NCBI RefSeq assembly: GCF_007273535.1
Contig: NZ_RIBP01000004.1
Span: 2,580,001-2,644,000 of the forward strand
Direction of reading: 5' to 3'
DNA from: Niallia circulans
GTDB taxonomy: Bacteria; Bacillota; Bacilli; Bacillales; Cytobacillaceae
Length of the DNA stretch: 64,000 bases
In this document: piece by piece, positions 16,639 through 25,342 of the stretch
Layout of the letters: each line of letters opens with the position of its first letter
Position numbering within the stretch: position 1 is the first letter of the stretch
Position numbers and translations under genes: made by a program
Notes under the pieces: generated by a model
What the model was told of the DNA's origin: nothing
Database searches by the model: none
The model's input: only the letters and a program-made list of their open reading frames with translations

Positions 16639-17277
16639 ATGGCAAAATTATTATATATTACGGCACATCCAAATGATCACTCTCAATCCTTTAGCATGGC
16701 TGCGGGACAAGCGTTCATCGATTCATATAAAGAACAAAATCCAAATGATGAAATTGTTTATATCGACCTGTATAAGGAAGTGATTCCGCATATAGACAAT
16801 GATGTATTCAGCGGGTGGGGCAAGCTGCAATCAGGTAAAGGATTTGAAGAGCTTTCAAACGAGGAAAAGTCAAAAGTGAGCAGACTTGGTGAATTGAGTG
16901 ATCAATTTGTCGGAGGGGATAAGTATGTTTTCGTTACACCGATGTGGAACTTCTCCTTTCCACCTGTTTTAAAAGCCTATATTGACTCTGTTGCTGTTGC
17001 AGGCAAAACCTTCAAATATACAGATAAAGGTTCTGTTGGCTTGTTGACAGACAAAAAAGCACTCCATATACAAGCACGGGGCGGTATTTATTCGGAAGGT
17101 CCAGCGGCTGAATTGGAAATGGGACATCGCTATTTAAATGCGATACTCGTGCACTTCTTTGGCATTCCTACTTTGGAAGGGATATTTGTTGAAGGTCAAG
17201 CTGCAATGCCAGATAAAGCCCAGGAAATTAAAGAAAAAGGAATTGCAAGAGCAAAGGATTTAGCGAAAACCTTTTAA
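16639..17277 (+). CDS. azoR: FMN-dependent NADH-azoreductase
   Basis: 212 residues from [10 protein letters not shown]; the upstream ATG at 16621 lies in the RBS (AAAGGAAG). Flavodoxin-like fold: [13 protein letters not shown] (phosphate-binding loop, residues 8-20), the FMN-binding [18 protein letters not shown] (about 100-117), and [10 protein letters not shown]. The enzyme reduces quinones and azo compounds by two electrons, protecting against electrophile stress; B. subtilis has AzoR1/AzoR2 with this length. Own terminator, single gene. Confidence 0.94.
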   Translation: MAKLLYITAHPNDHSQSFSMAAGQAFIDSYKEQNPNDEIVYIDLYKEVIPHIDNDVFSGWGKLQSGKGFEELSNEEKSKVSRLGELSDQFVGGDKYVFVTPMWNFSFPPVLKAYIDSVAVAGKTFKYTDKGSVGLLTDKKALHIQARGGIYSEGPAAELEMGHRYLNAILVHFFGIPTLEGIFVEGQAAMPDKAQEIKEKGIARAKDLAKTF

Positions 17278-17283
17278 AAATGT

Positions 17284-17315
17284 GGAGCTGCTTATGATTA
17301 GGCAGCTCCTTTTTT
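17284..17315 (+). terminator. Terminator after azoR
   Basis: GGAGCTGC / GCAGCTCC, 10-nt loop, followed by TTTTTT. Confidence 0.9.
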
Positions 17316-17372
17316 ATGGGATAAAAAGCTGTATTAGAGGCATGTTAAAGAAAAAAAGGAATGGGAAATTAA

Positions 17373-18314
17373 ATGAAACCAATCGTCCCTTTTGAACCAG
17401 TAGTAACAGAGTCCGTACCCATTGGCGACAACTGGATAGCACAAGTAAAGTGGGATGGGACAAGAATTCTAACATACCACGATGGCGACAATACCAAGCT
17501 CTTTAATCGTAAACTGAATGAAAGGACTAAACAATACCCTGAATTGCTTCAAGCATCCACCTATTTAGAAGAGGACTCATTCATTGTAGATGGTGAAATA
17601 ATTGCTTTAAAGGATGGGAAGCCCTCCTTTTATGAAGTGATGAAAAGAGATCGCCTTAAAAATATCGATCGCAATGGCGGAATGATGAATCGGGTACCGA
17701 TAACCTATATGGTTTTTGATATTCTCTATTTAAACGGAAGCTGGGTAACAAACAAGCCTTTAGCAGAAAGAATGGAGCTCCTTAAAGCTTTGATAAGACC
17801 TATGGAGCATGTTCAGCTCGTCGAAAGCTTCAGTGACAAAGAAGGGCTGCTGCAGGCCTGCCTCAGCAATGATTTAGAAGGAGTAGTTTTTAAAGATTTG
17901 ACAAGTTCCTATACAATTGGCGCTAAGGATAAACGCTGGTTAAAAAGGAAGAAACAGCATGACTTGATTGCCGTTATTGGCGGTGTCACCTATAAAAACG
18001 GTGTTGCAAATTCCCTGCATCTTGGCTTGTATGATCAAGATACTAATTTGATTTACATCGGAAGCGTAGGCAACGGTAAATTGACAAACAAGGATTGGGT
18101 GGAGCTTACAAAAATTCTTGTTACATTGCAAACTGATAACTGTTCTTTTACAAATGTTGGATATGGTAAATCTGCCATGGTTTGGTTAAAGCCTATTCTA
18201 ACTGTAAAGGTCAGCTTTCTTGAATGGATTGAGGACCAGACATTAAGGCATCCAATCATAGAAGCATTCGTAACTGCAGACCCGCTTGAGTGCAGACTGG
18301 AAAAGGAAGAGTAA
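17373..18314 (+). CDS. Stand-alone ATP-dependent DNA ligase (LigD ligase-domain type)
   Basis: 313 residues. The nucleotidyltransferase domain carries motif I KWDGTR with adenylated Lys26, motif III VDGEIIAL, motif IV EGVVFKD and motif V WLKRKKQ; a complete OB-fold follows (about 205-305: YIGSVGNGKL, MVWLKPILTVKVSFLEW). It seals nicks or double-strand breaks with ATP. In B. subtilis this activity is fused to a polymerase in LigD; here the ligase is separate and the polymerase and Ku genes are 3.4-6 kb away. A weak sigma-G-like promoter (GGATA-17-CATGTTA, 17319-17347) precedes it. Confidence 0.9.
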   Translation: MKPIVPFEPVVTESVPIGDNWIAQVKWDGTRILTYHDGDNTKLFNRKLNERTKQYPELLQASTYLEEDSFIVDGEIIALKDGKPSFYEVMKRDRLKNIDRNGGMMNRVPITYMVFDILYLNGSWVTNKPLAERMELLKALIRPMEHVQLVESFSDKEGLLQACLSNDLEGVVFKDLTSSYTIGAKDKRWLKRKKQHDLIAVIGGVTYKNGVANSLHLGLYDQDTNLIYIGSVGNGKLTNKDWVELTKILVTLQTDNCSFTNVGYGKSAMVWLKPILTVKVSFLEWIEDQTLRHPIIEAFVTADPLECRLEKEE

Positions 18315-18354
18315 AGAAGTGGGCGTTGCATATTAGGTGTAGCTTTGCAGCGCT

Positions 18355-18939
18355 CTATCGAGACAATTGAAGTTTCTCCTCTAACATGCGATATTTTTTT
18401 GATTCTATATAGTTGAAAAAAGAATAGACTAACTCTTCATCATAGACAGTTTTATTTAATGCTTCTATTTCTAATTTAATTTGCTCTTCGTTACTTGGAA
18501 GTTGATAAGCTCTTCCGTAAAGCATTGCATCATAACTATCAATAATTCGAAGCATCCTTGAAAATAGAGGTATCTCTTGTCCTTTTAAGCCATAGTAGCC
18601 ACTACCGTCAAGATTCTCATGATGATATAAAATGACATTCATAAACTCCTCTGTAAACATCTTTCTCTCCTGTAATATTTGTTTTCCATAAAAGGTATGA
18701 CTTTTAAGTTCATGCTTCTCTGAAATGGTAAGCCTGCCTGATTTGTTCAGCAGGCTCCTGCTAATGTTAAGTTTCCCAATATCATGAACTGCACCCATAT
18801 AATAGATTTCAGCAGACGGCTTAATGTCGATAAAGGAACTGAAATTATGCAGCTCGTCTGCGACTCGCAGTGAGTGGCCCAAAGTATTCCTGCAGTGTTT
18901 AAATAAACTGCATACTAGCTCCTGAATATGTTTGTTCAT
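18355..18939 (-). CDS. HD-GYP-type phosphohydrolase domain protein
   Basis: 194 residues, RBS AAGGGAGAA 7 nt before ATG. It is almost only a catalytic domain: HSLRVADEL (first His), GAVHDIGKL (HD, about residues 49-57), KSHTFYGKQIL, and YHHENLDGSGYYG (about 110-122), which has GYY instead of GYP. HD-GYP enzymes hydrolyse cyclic di-GMP or related dinucleotides; all metal-ligand His/Asp residues appear present. No sensory domain, so activity must be set by expression or partners. Convergent with the ligase gene. Confidence 0.88.
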   Translation of the reverse strand: MNKHIQELVCSLFKHCRNTLGHSLRVADELHNFSSFIDIKPSAEIYYMGAVHDIGKLNISRSLLNKSGRLTISEKHELKSHTFYGKQILQERKMFTEEFMNVILYHHENLDGSGYYGLKGQEIPLFSRMLRIIDSYDAMLYGRAYQLPSNEEQIKLEIEALNKTVYDEELVYSFFNYIESKKYRMLEEKLQLSR

Positions 18940-19389
18940 TCAACATTTCTCCCTTTAATTAGTATGGAAAATCTATCTGAATTTAGGGTACCACTTATTT
19001 ACATATTTTGTTTCTCATTTTCGAAACGGTCTATTTAATATTTGAAGAAAAAATATTTAAATTACTATCTTTATATTTTTTGGTTTATAAATCTACTCCA
19101 ATTAGAAGTTGAAATCCTTCTTCAGCGTATTGTTACAACGGGAAAGTTGTTAATGGTTTATTTTGAAAAGCTCCGTTTCAATGTTGAGACGAATCACTTA
19201 ATTCCTTGTTGTAAAATGTAAATTGTTATTATTTGCACTCCAATCCTTAATTCCTATTTGTCCTTTCAAAAAAATCCTAGCATTTATACCTTTGATGTTT
19301 TCTAATACAAATCCTCTGAGGATAAATAGGAATGCTTCATTAGCTTGCAAATACTAACTCGGAAGAAGTTAAAGAGGAGACAATAATCT
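18940..19389. other. Gene-free 450-bp region with distant inverted repeat
   Basis: No ORF supported. A 10-bp inverted repeat ATTCCTATTT (19250-19259) / AAATAGGAAT (19324-19333) flanks a 64-bp segment just before the response-regulator gene and may be a regulatory site. Confidence 0.4.
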
Positions 19390-20046
19390 ATGGCTAAAAT
19401 TGCACTTTTAGATAAGGATCCACTTGCAAGAGAGAAAATGAGACAAAGTCTTAGGATGGAACAATCCTATCGCATTGTTGCAGAAGGTCAAGATGGGAGA
19501 TTTGCATTGCCAATCATGAGAGCCCACAATCCAGATATATTTATCATGTGCAGCAAAATGCCCAATGTTAACGGGGTGGAAGCTGCGAAAGAGCTTATTG
19601 AGGAAGCTTCGGAAGCGAAAATTATCATGGTTTTTTCTGATGAACAAGACATAGAGTTAACTGCGTCTTTACGTGCAGGAGTAATGGGGTTTGTTTCCAT
19701 TGAAAGAATAGAGGATTGGTTGAAGGAAGCTGTGCGGAACCTCCTTTCTAACAGAAATTATATGGATCCGTACATTTCAACTGAGGTTCTCAAAGAATAT
19801 CGTAAGCTATCAGATCGAACAAAAAAATATAAATCTGGACGTACTAGTATTTTTACAACACGCGAGCAGGTTGTTCTCCAATCGCTTGTAAAAGGGAAAA
19901 GTAATTTTGAAATTGCTGATGAGCTGCATATAAGTGATAAAACAGTAAAAAACCATATTAGTAGTATCTTAAAAAAGTCAGATACAGAATGCAGAACAAG
20001 GGCTGTTGTTAAAGCGATTAAATACGGATGGGTAAAATTTGAATAA
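19390..20046 (+). CDS. Orphan DegU/NarL-type response regulator with degenerate receiver
   Basis: 218 residues. Receiver domain (1-120) resembles DegU (KMPNVNGVEAAKELI), but the phospho-acceptor Asp is Cys54 (FIMCSKMP), and the conserved Lys after strand 5 is absent (MGFVSIERI). Asp8 and Asp10 of the acidic pair remain. C-terminal LuxR-type HTH (about 150-212): FTTREQVVLQSLVKGKSN, EIADELHISDKTVKNHI. It should therefore work without His-Asp phosphotransfer, by constitutive binding or another signal. No kinase gene is adjacent; an Mga-type regulator follows 104 bp downstream on the same strand without an obvious terminator. Confidence 0.92.
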   Translation: MAKIALLDKDPLAREKMRQSLRMEQSYRIVAEGQDGRFALPIMRAHNPDIFIMCSKMPNVNGVEAAKELIEEASEAKIIMVFSDEQDIELTASLRAGVMGFVSIERIEDWLKEAVRNLLSNRNYMDPYISTEVLKEYRKLSDRTKKYKSGRTSIFTTREQVVLQSLVKGKSNFEIADELHISDKTVKNHISSILKKSDTECRTRAVVKAIKYGWVKFE

Positions 20047-20150
20047 CGAACCAGCGATATTACCGAGACCATATTGTTGATGATACGTTTTGCAATATTT
20101 TTATCGTACCAAGACAGTAAAAGGCAAATCTCGGCAAAAAGGTGATAAGG

Positions 20151-21650
20151 ATGAATCGATTTTATAAGCGGTACTCTGATATAATTTTTCAACTGCTAAG
20201 TGATGAAAAGTGGAATAGTTTAGCGGTGATTTCGGATAAGACAGGCTTTTCAAAAACAACCATTTGGAGAGATTTGGAATTTCTTGAAAGCGTATTACCG
20301 GAAGATTGGGTATTCGAGAAGAATGAAGCATATGGTGTCAGACTCATTAAGCCGGAAAATGGAACACTTGAGGGTCTTTTGGGGCAAATAAGAGAAAAGA
20401 ACACGTATTTGCATACACTGAAAATCATTCTTTTAAATGATGGGGTTGATGTTTCTCAAATATGTCAAGAAGTGCATATAAGCAGATCAACAGCATACAG
20501 GCACTTGGAAAAATTGCAGGAGGTAGTTAAGGAGGCAGAAGTCACATTATCAGCAAGTCCATTTCGGCTTGAAGGTGATGAAAGGAAAATTAGACGCTTC
20601 ATTATGCAGTATTTAGATTTTATGTCCTTTGAAACGAATCTTGTCAAAGAAGAGCTTGATGCTGGAAAATTCCAAGAGCATTTGGTTAAAATGTTTTCGC
20701 GGTTTTCAATGTCTTATCGAACAGGTGCACTCTATCGCTTGACGATTATTTTATTTATAGCCAATCATCGTGCATCAATGGGTCATTTTATTTCATATCC
20801 AGATTCTGTCTTAAAGACACATGAAGGCAGCAAGTATTTTGAATTGACTAAAAGGCTTTCGCCTTTTATGATTAAATGTCCGCGCAGAGAAATTCAATTA
20901 CAGGAAATTCTGTACATTGCCATATTTATTATGAGTGAGGAAAGACCGTTAAATAGAACAAAGCACTTGCAGTATATTCATAAATCAATGAAAAGCGAAA
21001 GAGGCTATCCGATGTCCGTCTTTCTCAAAAAGTTAGATAAGTATATTGGTGTACCAATATCACAGGACGACATATTTTTGTTTCACTTCTATCAGTCACT
21101 AAAACGAATTTCGGTTGAAACGGAATTTGAGACAGAAACTGTGAAGAATTCTGCTCTGCAATATTTAGATTTTTTTGAAGGAAACCAGCTTTATCAGGCG
21201 ATTGCACAGATTGCAAAAGAGTGTTTTACGCATTATTCCCTTTTGTTAAAAAAGCTTGATATACTTGAAATTTTTGCGATTACTCAGGCTGCTATAATCA
21301 GAAGATGGAATAACCACAAAATCCAGGTGGCTGTTATGTGCAGAACCTATAGTGAGAAGGATTACATCCGGGAGATTTTGAACTACCATTTTGACAGCAA
21401 GCTGAAAATAACCTGTATTGATCCTTCAAGTGTTCATCTGCTGTATATGTATGAGGAGTTTGATTTGCTTATTTCAGCAGGCGAATTGAATCCTTCAGAT
21501 GCCTGTATCGAGCATATTCCGAAAATTATCATTTCATCCTTTCCAACAAGTGCTGAATTAAGAGAAATAAGTCATTTTATTGAGGATCATTTTTTTGGTG
21601 ATTTAGGAGTTACAAAGGATATGGTTTATCCGTTCAATGAGTCAGTTTGA
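20151..21650 (+). CDS. Mga/AtxA-type transcriptional regulator
   Basis: 499 residues from ATG 20151 (AAAAAGGTG is the RBS; a GTG at 20142 lies in it). Two N-terminal winged HTHs: LAVISDKTGFSKTTIWRDLE (about 24-43) and DVSQICQEVHISRSTAYRHLE (split, about 99-119). A PRD-like all-helical middle follows (150-370), and the C-terminal quarter looks EIIB-like (IQVAVMCRTYSEKDYIREIL, about 393-412). In AtxA and Mga such domains are tuned by PTS phosphorylation. Targets are not evident. It may be cotranscribed with the orphan response regulator. Confidence 0.87.
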   Translation: MNRFYKRYSDIIFQLLSDEKWNSLAVISDKTGFSKTTIWRDLEFLESVLPEDWVFEKNEAYGVRLIKPENGTLEGLLGQIREKNTYLHTLKIILLNDGVDVSQICQEVHISRSTAYRHLEKLQEVVKEAEVTLSASPFRLEGDERKIRRFIMQYLDFMSFETNLVKEELDAGKFQEHLVKMFSRFSMSYRTGALYRLTIILFIANHRASMGHFISYPDSVLKTHEGSKYFELTKRLSPFMIKCPRREIQLQEILYIAIFIMSEERPLNRTKHLQYIHKSMKSERGYPMSVFLKKLDKYIGVPISQDDIFLFHFYQSLKRISVETEFETETVKNSALQYLDFFEGNQLYQAIAQIAKECFTHYSLLLKKLDILEIFAITQAAIIRRWNNHKIQVAVMCRTYSEKDYIREILNYHFDSKLKITCIDPSSVHLLYMYEEFDLLISAGELNPSDACIEHIPKIIISSFPTSAELREISHFIEDHFFGDLGVTKDMVYPFNESV

Positions 21651-21670
21651 TATATTGTTATGTAGGTTAA

Positions 21671-21705
21671 GAATCCCATCTAAATGTTGATGGGATTCTT
21701 TTTTT
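21671..21705 (+). terminator. Terminator after Mga-type gene
   Basis: GAATCCCATC / GATGGGATTC, 8-nt loop, seven T. Confidence 0.9.
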
Positions 21706-21707
21706 CT

Positions 21708-22916
21708 TCATGAATGGTTTGACTGGATGAAACGGAGGACTTCCTTTAATGATTGCTTTTCCTTTGTTGCAAAAAAGAATTGGAAGGGATCTTCCCCGTT
21801 TTTTAGCCGATCTGACACAGACTCCATTGTAAAGGCTTTTGGTGATAAATTATTTGTGAGTTCCTCCCAATATATCGGGCAAGCTACATATCCACCTTCA
21901 TTCCCTCTGACAGAATAGGGAGCAATAATCGTTTTTCCTTCGCTATGCTGGATATAATCGATGTAAAGGCGGTTACGGCGATTTTTTTTCAAGCGCTCAA
22001 TCGTAAATAATTCTGGTTCAACCGTTATCATATAGTTTGCAATAAATTCTGTAAAAATTCTTGCTTCCTCATACGTGTAAGTTTTTTCTGGCAGTGGGAT
22101 ATATACTTGTATCCCTTTATTGCCAGATGTTTTTATAAAAGAAACAAGCTTTAGTCCGTCGAGAACCTGCTTGAGGATTTGTGCAGCTTTAATTGCCATA
22201 TAGAAATGATCTCTTGATGGTGGGTCTAAATCAAAGACAATTTCTGATGGCATACTGTCAGACAGCATTGTCTCAAACGGGATGTGAAACTCGAACGCAA
22301 GCTGATTGCCAAGCCAGAGCAATGTTTGTTGATTGTTGCAGACAATATAATTAATATCTTCCTTCTGGCTTGTTTCAACAAATGCTGGTGCATAATCAGG
22401 ACATTGCTTCTGATAAAAGGATTCTCCGAACAGTCCATGCGGAAATCGGATAACTGTCAGTAGCCGATTGCGTAAAAAAGGCAGCATTTTCTCTTCTGCC
22501 AATGTTAAATAGTTGATGAAATCTATTTTGCGTACATTGTTCGCAGGAAATAATGGTTTGTCTGGGTGGGTGATAGCCAGTTTATCAAGTCCGCTTGCTT
22601 CAAGTAGCTGTTCATAAGTGCACTCCTGCCAGCCTTTTTGAAAAAGAAATTGGACAAATACAGGCTGAATAATTTTTTCGTCTTTAAACGCAGAAAATGA
22701 AAGCTCGACACAAATCCCTGGTTCAACTAACATCACATTTTTCTCTGACTGTGCATTTTTTTGCACAATGCTGAGTAAGGCAGCATTTTCTTCCTTTGTC
22801 ATGCCCTCACTAAACTGTCCAACATTTTTGATAAGGCCATTATCCGCAACACCTACCGAAAACAGCTTATCCTTAAGGTTATATTCTGTAATCGTAAAGG
22901 AAGCAGTATATTTCAT
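21708..22916 (-). CDS. ligD: NHEJ polymerase (LigD PolDom) carrying only an OB-fold of the ligase
   Basis: 402 residues, RBS TTAGGAG. Residues about 125-400 are the archaeo-eukaryotic-primase-type polymerase of LigD, with catalytic DLDPP (229-233), KTSGNKGIQVYIPL (about 266-279) and APYSVRG. It fills or extends break ends in bacterial NHEJ. Residues about 1-108 match the C-terminal OB-fold of the LigD ligase (FSVGVADNGLIKNVG, VEPGICVELSFSAF, QECTYEQL), but the adenylation domain with KxDG is missing. This looks like a B. subtilis-type ligase-polymerase fusion that has lost its catalytic ligase core. Divergent from ku. Confidence 0.92.
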   Translation of the reverse strand: MKYTASFTITEYNLKDKLFSVGVADNGLIKNVGQFSEGMTKEENAALLSIVQKNAQSEKNVMLVEPGICVELSFSAFKDEKIIQPVFVQFLFQKGWQECTYEQLLEASGLDKLAITHPDKPLFPANNVRKIDFINYLTLAEEKMLPFLRNRLLTVIRFPHGLFGESFYQKQCPDYAPAFVETSQKEDINYIVCNNQQTLLWLGNQLAFEFHIPFETMLSDSMPSEIVFDLDPPSRDHFYMAIKAAQILKQVLDGLKLVSFIKTSGNKGIQVYIPLPEKTYTYEEARIFTEFIANYMITVEPELFTIERLKKNRRNRLYIDYIQHSEGKTIIAPYSVRGNEGGYVACPIYWEELTNNLSPKAFTMESVSDRLKNGEDPFQFFFATKEKQSLKEVLRFIQSNHS

Positions 22917-22994
22917 GGTAGTACTCCTAACAATGCTTATTTGCTTTTAGTGTTTCACCTATGCAGTCGAATCATTCATTTCCAAGATTTCATT

Positions 22995-23024
22995 GCATGA
23001 AAGGCAGGCTCAAAAGCCATTTTA
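22995..23024 (+). promoter_or_regulatory. Sigma-G-type promoter of ku
   Basis: GCATG at 22995-22999, an 18-bp spacer and CATTTTA at 23018-23024 fit the forespore sigma-G consensus as I recall it (GHATR-N18-CATWHTA) at every defined position, 55 bp before the Ku start. B. subtilis ku/ligD are expressed in the forespore. Confidence 0.65.
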
Positions 23025-23079
23025 TTAATAAGTACCACTTTAAAGAAGTCAGTGAAAAAACATGATGGGAGAATAAAGA

Positions 23080-23919
23080 ATGCACACAATGTGGAAAGGA
23101 AGCATTAGCTTCGGTTTGGTTAATATCCCAATTAAGCTGCATACTGCAACAGAAGATAAAGATATAAAGCTGCGCACACTTCATAAAGCATGTCATGCAC
23201 CTATTAAATATGAAAAAAAATGCTCTGCTTGTGAAAAGGAAGTTGCACCAGAAGATATCGTTAAGGCATATGAATATGCTAAAGGCAAATACGTTGTTCT
23301 TGATAAGGAAGATTTAGAGAAGCTGCAAAAGGAAAATGAAGATAAAGCAGTAGAAATAATTGATTTTGTTAAAATGGATGAAATCGACCCGATCTATTAT
23401 GATAAGTGCTATTATATGTCTTCAGGTGATGGCGGCAACAAAGCATATGCTTTGTTAAGAGAGGCATTACTCGAGTCGGGAAAAGTTGGTATTGCTAAAA
23501 TTATTATCCGTTCAAAAGAGCAATTAGCGGTAATAAGAGTATATGACAATACATTAGTTATGGAGACAATCCATTTTCCTGATGAAGTCCGTAAAGCAGA
23601 GGATGTGCCAAATGTTCCGGCAGAATCCACTATTGCCAAAAAGGAGCTAGAGACGGCAATCCTGCTAATTGATCAGTTAACTACTTCATTTGATCCGACG
23701 AAATATACGGATGAATATCGAACTGCATTACTTGAATTGATTGAAGCCAAGAAAATGGGCAAGGATGTTGTTACAAGCCAAGAAAAGGTTCAGACAACAA
23801 ATGTCATGGATTTAATGGCAGCATTACAGGCTTCTATCGACAATACGAAGCCAGAACAAACAACAGAAGAAAAACCCAAAAAAACAAAAACAAGAAAAAA
23901 AGTCGCAAAGGAAGCATAA
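23080..23919 (+). CDS. ku: Ku homodimer-forming end-binding protein
   Basis: 279 residues, normal bacterial Ku length. It encircles DNA ends and recruits the polymerase and ligase. The Ku core is clear: MWKGSISFGLVNIPIKLHTA (residues 4-23), a Cys-rich turn (CHAPIKYEKKCSACEKEV), VEIIDFVKMDEIDPIYYDK and LIDQLTTSFDPTKYTDEY. The C-terminus is a Lys-rich tail (KPKKTKTRKKVAKEA), which helps DNA threading and LigD recruitment. RBS GGGAG; sigma-G-like promoter upstream. Confidence 0.97.
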   Translation: MHTMWKGSISFGLVNIPIKLHTATEDKDIKLRTLHKACHAPIKYEKKCSACEKEVAPEDIVKAYEYAKGKYVVLDKEDLEKLQKENEDKAVEIIDFVKMDEIDPIYYDKCYYMSSGDGGNKAYALLREALLESGKVGIAKIIIRSKEQLAVIRVYDNTLVMETIHFPDEVRKAEDVPNVPAESTIAKKELETAILLIDQLTTSFDPTKYTDEYRTALLELIEAKKMGKDVVTSQEKVQTTNVMDLMAALQASIDNTKPEQTTEEKPKKTKTRKKVAKEA

Positions 23920-23922
23920 ACA

Positions 23923-23946
23923 GCAAAGGGGGGAAATCCCCTTTGC
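23923..23946 (+). terminator. Hairpin after ku
   Basis: GCAAAGGGG / CCCCTTTGC with GGAAAT loop. No T-run follows, so it may be a weak terminator or an mRNA 3' stabiliser. Confidence 0.55.
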
Positions 23947-24040
23947 ATACAAACTTATTGATAAACAGTTCTTTTTGGAAAAATTGTCTACAGTTGTCTA
24001 TAATGGGGAGATAATCTAAATAAAAGGAGGCTAAACTTTA

Positions 24041-24697
24041 TTGAATAGAAGTGAAAAGAAGCTGACACTAAAATATGTCAGTACTATACTTAGCATTGTT
24101 ATTTTGTTTATAATTGCCTTTTTATTTGTTAGCTTTCAAATCAGAGGTGCAGAGATAATCGCTTTTGATAAAGTCATTATCGAGTTTGTTCAATCATTTC
24201 AAACAGATGCCACAACAAGATGGACTGCCATCTTGACAGATTTTGGATCTATTAAATTTATAGCCATTGCAATTGTTGTTGGAGCAGTGCTTCTTTGCTT
24301 GTACAAGAAATATTCACTGGCGATTTTTCTTATTTGTGTCCCTGGTATAGGCGGATTATTAAATAAGTTCCTAAAGTGGATCTTTAAACGAGAAAGACCG
24401 GATATACTCCCATTAATTACAGAGCATGGGTACAGCTTTCCTAGTGGCCATAGTATGGGGTCGCTCATTTTTTATGGAAGTGCTGCATATGTACTTCTTC
24501 ATATTTTGAAGACTAATGGAAAAAAAGCAGTGACTGTTCTAATTGCTTGCATTTTTATCTTAATGATTGGGACAAGCCGAATTTATTTAGGTGTACATTA
24601 TCCAACAGATATTGTAGGGGGATATGCCGTAGGCTCCGCGTATTTACTAGTGTGTATCTTAGTTTTCCGCTATTATGAAGAAAGAAAAAATAAATAG
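24041..24697 (+). CDS. PAP2-family membrane phosphatase
   Basis: 218 residues, TTG start after AAAGGAGG. Six membrane helices. The three phosphatase motifs are intact: KWIFKRERPD (about 109-118), FPSGHSMGS (about 132-140) and SRIYLGVHYPTDIVGG (about 170-185). Such enzymes dephosphorylate lipid phosphates such as undecaprenyl pyrophosphate or phosphatidylglycerol phosphate outside the membrane. Monocistronic or loosely linked to glpP 25 bp downstream. Confidence 0.92.
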   Translation: MNRSEKKLTLKYVSTILSIVILFIIAFLFVSFQIRGAEIIAFDKVIIEFVQSFQTDATTRWTAILTDFGSIKFIAIAIVVGAVLLCLYKKYSLAIFLICVPGIGGLLNKFLKWIFKRERPDILPLITEHGYSFPSGHSMGSLIFYGSAAYVLLHILKTNGKKAVTVLIACIFILMIGTSRIYLGVHYPTDIVGGYAVGSAYLLVCILVFRYYEERKNK

Positions 24698-24722
24698 ATA
24701 ATAAAACAGGGTAGAGGTAAAA

Positions 24723-25265
24723 ATGATGGAACAGAAAATAATACCTGCATCATCCAACTTAAAGGAATTCGAAGCTTTTTTGGAAAGCAGTTACGAAGTT
24801 GGCGTCTTTTTAGAAATACATATTTCTCAGCTTAAGAACATCAGTAAGCTTGCCAAAAATGCCGGTAAAAAAATGATATATCATGTTGATTTGATCCAGG
24901 GGTTGAAAAGTGACGACTATGCGACAGAATATGTCTGTCAGGAATTTAAGCCATATGGACTAATATCGACAAAATCATCAGTTATATTAAAAGCGAAACA
25001 AAAGAATGTAATTGCCATCCAACGTGTCTTCCTTCTTGACAGTCATGCCATTGAAAAAAGTATTAAACTGGTACAGCGAACAAAACCTGATTATATTGAG
25101 CTTCTGCCAGGTACAATGCCTTGGATGATTGAAGAAATAAAGGAGCGGCTCGATGTACCGATATTGGCTGGTGGATTGATTCGTACTGAAGCGGATGTTG
25201 AAAATGCGATTAAGGCTGGAGCAGCGGGTATAACAACATCAAGAAAAGAATTATGGAACAAATAG
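24723..25265 (+). CDS. glpP: Glycerol-3-phosphate responsive antiterminator
   Basis: 180 residues, TIM-barrel-like RNA-binding protein. Motifs: FLEIHISQLKNI, IYHVDLIQGLKSDD (residues about 54-67), PYGLISTKSSVI, PDYIELLPGTMPWMI and the phosphate-binding PILAGGLIRTEADVENAI. With glycerol 3-phosphate it prevents termination in the leaders of glpFK and glpD, both of which follow here with matching leader sequences. The glp gene order glpP-glpF-glpK-glpD equals B. subtilis. Confidence 0.96.
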   Translation: MMEQKIIPASSNLKEFEAFLESSYEVGVFLEIHISQLKNISKLAKNAGKKMIYHVDLIQGLKSDDYATEYVCQEFKPYGLISTKSSVILKAKQKNVIAIQRVFLLDSHAIEKSIKLVQRTKPDYIELLPGTMPWMIEEIKERLDVPILAGGLIRTEADVENAIKAGAAGITTSRKELWNK

Positions 25266-25307
25266 AAAAGTTTTCACTATTTTTCTAGAGAAAATCTTGC
25301 AAACGTA

Positions 25308-25336
25308 TTGACAGCGTTTACATGGTAAGATATGAT
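25308..25336 (+). promoter_or_regulatory. Sigma-A promoter of glpFK
   Basis: TTGACA (25308-25313), 17-bp spacer, TATGAT (25331-25336). Confidence 0.85.
25309..25322 (+). promoter_or_regulatory. cre box overlapping the glpFK -35
   Basis: TGACAGCGTTTACA matches the CcpA consensus TGWNANCGNTNWCA at all defined positions and covers the -35 hexamer, so CcpA would block polymerase binding when glucose is present. Confidence 0.85.
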
Positions 25337-25342
25337 GTATCT

